NCBI GenBank assembly: GCA_934876235.1
Contig: CAKXKM010000088.1
Coordinates: forward strand, 1-7,135
Source of the DNA: Collinsella sp. AF02-46-1
Lineage (GTDB): Bacteria > Actinomycetota > Coriobacteriia > Coriobacteriales > Coriobacteriaceae
Direction of reading: 5' to 3'
Length of the DNA: 7,135 nucleotides
The stretch's first letter is position 1, and every line of letters begins with the position of its first letter. A program made the translations under genes and the position numbers. This document shows positions 1-4,688 of the stretch, in pieces. Below the pieces are notes generated by a model that saw only the letters and a list, made by a program, of their open reading frames with translations, searched no databases and had not been told where the DNA came from.

Positions 1-62
1 AAGCCCCATCGCGCCGAGAGTACTGCGGGGCCAGCCCGTGGGAGGCCAGGGCGCCGCTGACC
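1..62 (+). rRNA. rrf: 5S ribosomal RNA, 3' half (partial, cut by window start)
   Basis: This is the 3' half of 5S rRNA of the large ribosomal subunit; the 5' half lies outside the window. The run GCGCCGAGAGTACTGCGGGG from base 11 matches the conserved 5S block known as GCGCCGAUGGUA-CU-GGGG in Bacillus and relatives. It is followed by a helix IV hairpin (GCGGG pairing with CCCGTG) and a 3' strand GGGCGCCGCTGACC, like the GGACGCCGCCAAGC end of B. subtilis 5S. That strand would pair with a 5' GGTCAGCGGC-type end that cannot be seen here. The exact 3' terminus (60 to 63) is inferred. The position just before a strong terminator fits the last gene of an rRNA operon. Confidence 0.87.
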
Positions 63-65
63 GGT

Positions 66-82
66 GACGGCACCGAGCCGTC
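66..82 (+). other. Short hairpin between 5S rRNA and terminator
   Basis: Bases 66-71 (GACGGC) are the exact reverse complement of 77-82 (GCCGTC), with a 5-nt loop ACCGA. No U-tract follows, so it is not itself a terminator. Lying a few bases beyond the 5S 3' end, it may act in trimming of the rRNA precursor or may simply be a GC-rich accident. The pairing is seen directly; any function is inferred. Confidence 0.35.
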
Positions 83-97
83 GGATGACTTGAAGAA

Positions 98-127
98 GGG
101 GGAGGCCTCGCGGCCTCCCCCTTTTTT
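98..127 (+). terminator. Rho-independent terminator of the rRNA operon
   Basis: A perfect 10-bp stem is formed by GGGGGAGGCC (98-107) and GGCCTCCCCC (112-121) around the tetraloop TCGC. It is followed directly by six T (122-127), and the AA at 96-97 can extend the pairing into the T run. This is a strong canonical intrinsic terminator. It sits about 35 bases after 5S and before the acpS promoters, so it should separate rRNA transcription from the downstream cluster. Confidence 0.95.
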
Positions 128-140
128 GCGTTTACGGGTT

Positions 141-170
141 TTGTCTCACATAGTAGCTGTGTTTTATAAC
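141..170 (+). promoter_or_regulatory. Candidate sigma70-type promoter P1 upstream of acpS
   Basis: TTGTCT (141-146) serves as the -35 element and TATAAC (165-170) as the -10, with an 18-nt spacer (17 nt if TTATAA at 164-169 is used). The flanking bases are clearly more AT-rich than the genes on either side. It starts 14 bases after the T-run of the rRNA terminator. Transcription would begin near 177, leaving a leader of about 60 nt. This is a prediction from consensus only. Confidence 0.5.
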
Positions 171-176
171 CCTCGT

Positions 177-206
177 TTGTCGCATCTTCTGTGAACGGGC
201 TACAAT
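177..206 (+). promoter_or_regulatory. Candidate sigma70-type promoter P2 upstream of acpS
   Basis: TTGTCG (177-182) and TACAAT (201-206) are separated by 18 nt. The -10 differs from TATAAT at one position. Transcription would start near 212-214, giving a leader of only about 22-24 nt before the acpS ATG at 236. That is just long enough for the ribosome binding site and too short for a riboswitch. Of the two candidates this has the better -10 and spacing to the gene. Confidence 0.6.
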
Positions 207-225
207 AACTTAGTCTGTGCGATAT

Positions 226-230
226 GGAGG
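226..230 (+). promoter_or_regulatory. Ribosome binding site deciding the acpS start
   Basis: GGAGG (226-230), followed by T, lies 5 nt before the ATG at 236. The upstream in-frame ATG at 224 overlaps this site and has no Shine-Dalgarno of its own. It is also only about 11 nt from the predicted P2 transcription start. The start at 236 is therefore preferred. Confidence 0.85.
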
Positions 231-235
231 TGAAC

Positions 236-775
236 ATGGCTGAAGCTGGTATCGGCGTTGATATCGTCGAGATTTCCCGCATGAAATCAATTCTTGAAAA
301 GACGCCGTCGTTTGCTCGGCGTGTGTTTACCGAAGAAGAGCGTGCGTATTGCGATGCATCATCGCGTCCCGCTGCTCACTATGCGAGCCGCTTTGCTTCG
401 CGCGAGGCGGTGCTTAAAGCTCTCGGCACGGGTTTTAGTCAAGGCGTGGGTCGCAAGGATGTTTCGGTAACGCGTGATAAACTCGGCAAACCGAAGGCGC
501 TGCTTTCGGGCCGTGCTCTCGAGATCGCTCAAGAACTGGGTGTTGTTGAGGTCGCTCTTTCCATTACGCTTACGGGAGACTTGGCCGTTGCGAATGCCAT
601 CGCGATTACCGAAGATGCTCGGCCTAAGCCAAAAGATGAAAAGGTGAGCAACAAGAAACGCGTTGCGCAGACATTTAAAGAGGCTCGCTCTGTTTTAGAT
701 GAGCTTGAACAGCTGCAGAATTCAGCATTGACGGAGCACCTGGGCGATGCTTCGCAAGATACGCTAGGAGCATAG
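236..775 (+). CDS. acpS: Holo-[acyl-carrier-protein] synthase with C-terminal extension
   Basis: AcpS transfers 4'-phosphopantetheine from CoA to the conserved serine of apo-ACP, activating it for fatty acid synthesis in the cytoplasm. Numbered from the ATG at 236 (179 aa), the N-terminal GIGVDIVEI carries the Mg-binding Asp (D9). The RVFTEEE segment (29-35) and RFASREAVLKALGTGF (52-67) carry the second acidic ligand E57 and K61. KLGKPKALLSG (82-92) and the closing strand VALSITLTGDLAVANAIAI (106-124) complete the fold. The core ends near residue 127, about the family's usual 115-130. The remaining 50 or so residues are charged, with a predicted helix (KRVAQTFKEARSVLDELEQL, 141-160), and are not part of the known fold. 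I did not identify them. The SISH histidine of the Bacillus enzyme is Thr here; E. coli AcpS also lacks it. It is the first gene of the cluster, and its TAG abuts the nnr ATG. Confidence 0.93.
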   Translation: MAEAGIGVDIVEISRMKSILEKTPSFARRVFTEEERAYCDASSRPAAHYASRFASREAVLKALGTGFSQGVGRKDVSVTRDKLGKPKALLSGRALEIAQELGVVEVALSITLTGDLAVANAIAITEDARPKPKDEKVSNKKRVAQTFKEARSVLDELEQLQNSALTEHLGDASQDTLGA

Positions 776-2392
776 ATGAAACCGGTTTTGAGTACCGAAG
801 AAGTCGTTCGTCTCGAGGATATCATCGAACGCGAAGGGACTTCGAAGGCCGAGCTTATGGAGCTAGCGGGTGAGTTTGCCGCCAACGAGGTCTTGAAGCT
901 CAATCCCGATCGGGTTCTCGTTCTGGTCGGTTTTGGTAATAATGGCGGCGACGGTTGGGTTGCCGCCGATATCCTGAGCCACAAGGGTGTGGACGTGGAT
1001 ATCGTTTCTCCGGTTGAGCCGGATGAGATTCCTGCTGCTCTGGCACGTCATGTTGCTCGTCGAACTGCCGGCCGCGATGTGCACGTTTGCGTCGGTCCCT
1101 CGCGTGACGAACTCGAGGTTTTGATCGATAAGGCCGATGTTGTTGTCGATGCCATTTTTGGTACCGGTTTCCACGGGAATCTGCGTGCGCCGTTCTCCAT
1201 TTGGATTCCTACGGTCAATGAATGCGCCGTTTGTGTCGTATCCATTGATGTCCCCTCGGGCCTGAATGCCGAGACGGGCGTTGTTGATGACGACTGCATT
1301 CGTGCCGAGCGCACGGTGACGATGATTGCGCCCAAGATTGGTCTGTATAGCGCTGATGGTCCTGAGTATGCCGGCGATTTGATCTGCGGCAATCTTTACG
1401 ACCGTCTTGACGAGGTCATCGATGATGTCGACCACGCCGCCGAGATTGTCGAGCCCGGTGACTTAGTTGATTACTTTGCTCCGCTACCATCGAATATCGA
1501 TAAGTATTCCCGTGGCTCCGTGCTTATTGTCGCCGGATCAGCGCAATATCCTGGTGCTGCCATTATGGCGGCCAAGTCTGCAGCTCGCGCGGGTGCTGGT
1601 TACGTGGCAGTCGCGGCTCCTGACGCCTGCGCCAATCTCATTCGCATGGCACTTCCTTCGATTCCGGTCTTTGCTATTCCGTCTGATTCCCGCGGCTCCT
1701 TTGGCGCCGCTGCGCGCATGACGGTGTGCGAGATCGCAAAGAAGTACAGCTGCGTGCTGTGCGGTCCCGGTATGACGACGTCTGCCGGCGCTATGCAGGT
1801 GGTTTCGGGCTTGCTCGAGCTTGATGTACCGCTAATTTTGGACGCCGATGCACTCAACTGCCTTGCTAAGATTGCCATTGACGGTATTGATAGTAACCCC
1901 GAGATGTATCGTCGCGAGCAGCCGTTGGTTATGACACCGCACTATCGTGAGCTTTCGCGTCTGGTTGCCGGTGACGAGGTGAACGACCTTGGTACCGCGA
2001 TTGCGGCCGCGCAGAAGGTTGTCTGGGCTGCAGGCTCCGACAATCTGGTGGTCATTGCCAAGGGGCCGACGACGGCTATCTGTGGCGTTGAGCGTGTGCT
2101 GCTGCCGCTCTCGGGTCCGGCTTCTCTGGCAACTGCCGGTTCGGGTGATGTTCTCGCGGGTATTTTGGCCGGCACGCTTGCCACCATGCGCGACGAGATG
2201 GATCGTTGGGAGTTGCTGTATTCGTACGCCGTCGCACTTCACAGCTACGCCGGTTTTGCCGCGGCGACGGAGTATGGTGAGAAGAGCGTCATCGCGACCG
2301 ATCTTATCGACTTGATCGGTCCTGCCATGGAGCTGGCGGCAAAGGATGCGCTCGAAGATCTGGGAATCATGGACGAAGGGTCGGATGACTAA
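776..2392 (+). CDS. nnr: Bifunctional NAD(P)H-hydrate epimerase / ADP-dependent NAD(P)HX dehydratase
   Basis: Nnr repairs hydrated NADH and NADPH: the N-terminal domain interconverts R and S epimers, and the C-terminal kinase-like domain dehydrates the S form using ADP. The 538-aa length suits the two-domain bacterial protein. The YjeF_N domain (about 1-230) shows GFGNNGGDGWVAA (52-64), AIFGTGFHG (126-134) and IDVPSGLNAETG (157-168), in which D158 is the likely epimerase acid/base. The C-terminal domain (about 240-520) shows KYSRGSVLIVAGS (243-255), GAAIMAAKSAARAGAGY (260-276), CGPGM (329-333), LDADALN (355-361), MTPHYREL (386-393), AKG (428-430) and LATAGSGDVLAGI (451-463), where D458 fits the catalytic Asp of the ribokinase-like fold. 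AGGAG at 766-770 is 5 nt before the ATG, which follows the acpS stop directly with no gap, suggesting translational coupling. No key motif is missing. Confidence 0.96.
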   Translation: MKPVLSTEEVVRLEDIIEREGTSKAELMELAGEFAANEVLKLNPDRVLVLVGFGNNGGDGWVAADILSHKGVDVDIVSPVEPDEIPAALARHVARRTAGRDVHVCVGPSRDELEVLIDKADVVVDAIFGTGFHGNLRAPFSIWIPTVNECAVCVVSIDVPSGLNAETGVVDDDCIRAERTVTMIAPKIGLYSADGPEYAGDLICGNLYDRLDEVIDDVDHAAEIVEPGDLVDYFAPLPSNIDKYSRGSVLIVAGSAQYPGAAIMAAKSAARAGAGYVAVAAPDACANLIRMALPSIPVFAIPSDSRGSFGAAARMTVCEIAKKYSCVLCGPGMTTSAGAMQVVSGLLELDVPLILDADALNCLAKIAIDGIDSNPEMYRREQPLVMTPHYRELSRLVAGDEVNDLGTAIAAAQKVVWAAGSDNLVVIAKGPTTAICGVERVLLPLSGPASLATAGSGDVLAGILAGTLATMRDEMDRWELLYSYAVALHSYAGFAAATEYGEKSVIATDLIDLIGPAMELAAKDALEDLGIMDEGSDD

Positions 2393-2394
2393 TC

Positions 2395-3540
2395 ATGAAT
2401 AAAGCCGATTTGACGCGCTGGTCCTGGGTCGAGATCGACCGCGGGGCGCTCCGTCGCAACACGAGGGCCTATAAGAACTTGCTGAATCCGCGTCAGCGCC
2501 TGTGCTGCGTGGTCAAGGCCGATGCTTATGGTCATGGAGCTGTTGAGTGCGCCAAGATCATGTATTCGGCCGGTGCCGACATGTTTGCCGTGGCGACGGT
2601 TAACGAGGGCGTTGAGCTCCGACAGGGCGGGATTACGAAACCCGTCCTCATCCTAAGCGAGCCGCCTATCGAGGCTATTCCGACGTTGCTCGAGTTTGAT
2701 ATCATGCCCTCGGTCTATACGTCTGACTTTGCTCTTGCGTATGGCGAATGTGCCGTCGCGGCGGGCAAGGTGGGCAAGTATCATCTCGCCATCGAGACGG
2801 GCATGAACCGCATTGGCGTACATTACACGCAGGTGCTCGACTTTGTCCGCGGTATTAATTTCCATCGCGGTATTCAGTGCGACGGCGTATTTACTCACTT
2901 CGCCACGGCCGATGAACCTTCGGGCTGGGACTACAAACTGCAGTGTCAGCGCTTTACCGAGGCCGTTCAGGCCATTAAGGATGCGGGCTTTGAGTGCGGT
3001 ATCGTGCACTGCGCCAACACGCCGTCCTCGATGCTCGACCCCTCGATGCATTTTGATATGATTCGCGCCGGCGTCGGCTTGTATGGCATGCAGCCGTGCG
3101 AGCTGAGTGGCCGCGTGATGCAGCTTGATCCCGTTATGAGCGTCCATGCGCGCGTGACGCGCGTGGCACACCCTGCGATGGGCGAGGGCGTGGGCTACGG
3201 TTTTACCTACCGCGTACCGCGTACGCGCGTTCAGATCTGCACGCTGCCGATCGGTTATGCCGATGGCCTATCGCGTACGCTTTCCAATCGTATGGATGTG
3301 CTGTATCGCGGCGAGCGCGTGCATCAGGTTGGCAATATCTGCATGGACCAGTTTATGGTCGCCATTCAGTCCAACCCGGCACACGAGATTCCCGAGGCCG
3401 AGTATGGTGACGAGATGATCATTGTCGGCCGCGATGGCGACGCCGAGATCACTATGGACGAGATGGCCCGACTGCGCGGAACGATTAACTACGAGGTCGC
3501 CTGCGGCTTTGGCATGCGTCTCGACAAGGTCTACGTGTAG
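2395..3540 (+). CDS. alr: Alanine racemase (PLP-dependent)
   Basis: Alr interconverts L- and D-alanine, supplying D-Ala for peptidoglycan. The 381-aa length is typical. The N-terminal TIM-barrel domain begins WVEIDRGALRRN (11-22) and contains VVKADAYGHG (39-48), with PLP-binding lysine K41. ETGMNRIG (134-141) holds R139, matching the conserved active-site Arg. HCANTPSS (205-212) and MIRAGVGLYGM (222-232) are phosphate-site segments. The C-terminal beta domain carries GYGFTYR (267-273), with second catalytic base Y268, then LPIGYADGLSR (284-294), VGNICMDQF (312-320) and a YEVAC-to-R ending. The start is firm: in this frame TGA at 2386-2388 closes the reading frame just upstream, and 2395 is the first ATG. 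Only a weak GGAT lies at 2383-2386, so with a 2-nt gap from nnr, translation probably depends on coupling. Glu replaces the usual Asp in the DTGM motif, a conservative change. Confidence 0.97.
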   Translation: MNKADLTRWSWVEIDRGALRRNTRAYKNLLNPRQRLCCVVKADAYGHGAVECAKIMYSAGADMFAVATVNEGVELRQGGITKPVLILSEPPIEAIPTLLEFDIMPSVYTSDFALAYGECAVAAGKVGKYHLAIETGMNRIGVHYTQVLDFVRGINFHRGIQCDGVFTHFATADEPSGWDYKLQCQRFTEAVQAIKDAGFECGIVHCANTPSSMLDPSMHFDMIRAGVGLYGMQPCELSGRVMQLDPVMSVHARVTRVAHPAMGEGVGYGFTYRVPRTRVQICTLPIGYADGLSRTLSNRMDVLYRGERVHQVGNICMDQFMVAIQSNPAHEIPEAEYGDEMIIVGRDGDAEITMDEMARLRGTINYEVACGFGMRLDKVYV

Positions 3541-3548
3541 GAGCCGCT

Positions 3549-4169
3549 ATGGGCGTCATGCACATCCCCGGCCATAGCCATCAGGCGCCGCGTGAGGTCG
3601 CACTCGAGGAGATCGAGGCCGTTCTGGGCGATTGTCACCTTTGCCAGCTTTACCAGTCGCGCCACAATATCGTGTTTGGCGTGGGAAGCCCCAGCGCCCG
3701 CGTGATGTTTATTGGCGAGGCGCCGGGCCGCAATGAGGATTTGCAGGGCGAGCCCTTTGTGGGGGCGGCAGGCGAGGACCTCAACGGCATTTTGTCGCTG
3801 GCGGGGCTCAAACGCGAAGACGTCTACATTGCCAACGTGCTTAAGTGCCGCCCGCCGGGAAACCGCAATCCGCGTCCCGAGGAAGTGCTGGCTTGTTCGC
3901 CGTTTTTGCGTGAGCAGATTCGAAGCATCTGGCCCGATATTATCGTGACACTCGGCAACCCCGCGACGCACTTTGTGCTTAAGACCGAGATTGGCATTAC
4001 TAAGCTGCGCGGCAGGTTCCACCAGATGGGGCATTTTGTAGTAATGCCCACTTTCCATCCGGCAGCAGCGCTGCGCAATCCGGCATGGCAGGAGCTGCTG
4101 GAGGAAGACTTTAAGATGCTGGGCGACTATCTGGAGCGACATCCCGCGCCAGAGGACGCCTCGGAATAA
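3549..4169 (+). CDS. Family 4 uracil-DNA glycosylase (4Fe-4S type)
   Basis: This enzyme excises uracil from DNA formed by cytosine deamination or dUTP misincorporation, starting base excision repair. The 206-aa length fits the family. Motif A is GEAPGRNEDLQGEPFVGAAG (56-75); the GEAPG form is diagnostic of family 4 rather than family 5. Four cysteines at 29, 32, 100 and 116 have the C-x2-C, C, C spacing of the 4Fe-4S ligands. NVLKCRPPGNRNP (96-108) is the conserved block around the third cysteine, and IVTLGNPAT (132-140) is the following core strand. TFHPAAALRNP (168-178) is the motif B region with conserved H170. AGGAG at 3539-3543, overlapping the alr stop, lies 5 nt before the ATG at 3549 and favours it over the ATG at 3558. 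Actinobacterial operons of this type usually run alr to tsaE directly, so this gene looks like an insertion, although its base use matches its neighbours. No standard symbol is certain. Confidence 0.95.
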   Translation: MGVMHIPGHSHQAPREVALEEIEAVLGDCHLCQLYQSRHNIVFGVGSPSARVMFIGEAPGRNEDLQGEPFVGAAGEDLNGILSLAGLKREDVYIANVLKCRPPGNRNPRPEEVLACSPFLREQIRSIWPDIIVTLGNPATHFVLKTEIGITKLRGRFHQMGHFVVMPTFHPAAALRNPAWQELLEEDFKMLGDYLERHPAPEDASE

Positions 4170-4181
4170 TAAGGAGCGTAT

Positions 4182-4688
4182 ATGTCCCTGGAGCGCCTGG
4201 GGGTAGGCACTTACAAAACGGCTAGTGCTGCCGATACGGAGTACTTTGGCGAGCTAATTGCACCGTGCCTTGAGGACGGCGATGTGCTCATCCTGACCGG
4301 TGGCCTGGGAGTGGGCAAAACTCACTTTACCAAGGGCGTCTCGCGCGGGCTGGGCGATGGGCATATGGTTACGAGCCCTACGTTTGCGCTCATGGCCGTT
4401 CACGATCAAGGTCGTATTCCGCTGTTTCACTTTGATCTATACCGCCTGGAGCATGCCTACGAGCTCGAGGATACGGGCATTTTCGATGTGCTGGGCTATG
4501 AGGGTGCTTGCCTGCTGGAATGGGGCGAACAATTCCAGGACGAGCTGACGGATGAGTATCTTTCGGTGACGCTCAAGCGTGATGAGGGCGACAGCGATGT
4601 GCGAACGATAACGCTCGAGGCGCACGGTGACCGCGCAATGGAGCTTTCCCATTTGATTGATAAGGCTGTACAAGATGAGCTTGCATAA
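4182..4688 (+). CDS. tsaE: tRNA t6A37 threonylcarbamoyladenosine biosynthesis ATPase TsaE
   Basis: TsaE is the small P-loop ATPase that bacteria need, with TsaB and TsaD, to transfer threonylcarbamoyl from its adenylate to A37 of ANN-decoding tRNAs. It binds at the TsaB-TsaD interface, and its ATPase activity is thought to reset the complex. The 168-aa length is normal. Walker A is GGLGVGKTHFTKG (40-52) with K46 and T47, followed by TSPTFALM (64-71), a switch-like segment. FHFDLYRLE (82-90) holds D85, and LLEWGEQF (111-118) gives the family's conserved EW pair at 113-114. AAGGAG at 4171-4176 is 5 nt before the ATG. The gene lies 12 nt after the glycosylase and its last 14 bases overlap the start of the tsaB-rimI-tsaD fusion, its functional partner. 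The last 20 or so residues look poorly conserved. Confidence 0.95.
   Translation: MSLERLGVGTYKTASAADTEYFGELIAPCLEDGDVLILTGGLGVGKTHFTKGVSRGLGDGHMVTSPTFALMAVHDQGRIPLFHFDLYRLEHAYELEDTGIFDVLGYEGACLLEWGEQFQDELTDEYLSVTLKRDEGDSDVRTITLEAHGDRAMELSHLIDKAVQDELA

Noticed and set aside
224..235. Upstream in-frame ATG for acpS
   Set aside because: It overlaps the GGAGG site that serves the ATG at 236 and has no Shine-Dalgarno of its own.
128..235. Riboswitch or attenuator in the acpS leader
   Set aside because: The leader is about 23 nt from the better promoter and about 60 nt from the other. No stable fold or switch-like structure is visible.
551..610. Loss of the SISH histidine in AcpS (Thr here) as a sign of inactivity
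   Set aside because: E. coli AcpS also lacks this histidine, while the metal-binding D9 and E57 are present.
863..1435. A 190-codon minus-strand open frame opposite nnr, and similar ones opposite alr, the glycosylase and tsaD
   Set aside because: All lie inside genes with strong conserved motifs on the plus strand, have no plausible ribosome binding context that I could see, and show no recognisable domains.
2794..2817. Glu in place of Asp in the DTGM motif of alanine racemase
   Set aside because: It is a conservative change, and all catalytic residues (K41, R139, Y268) are present.
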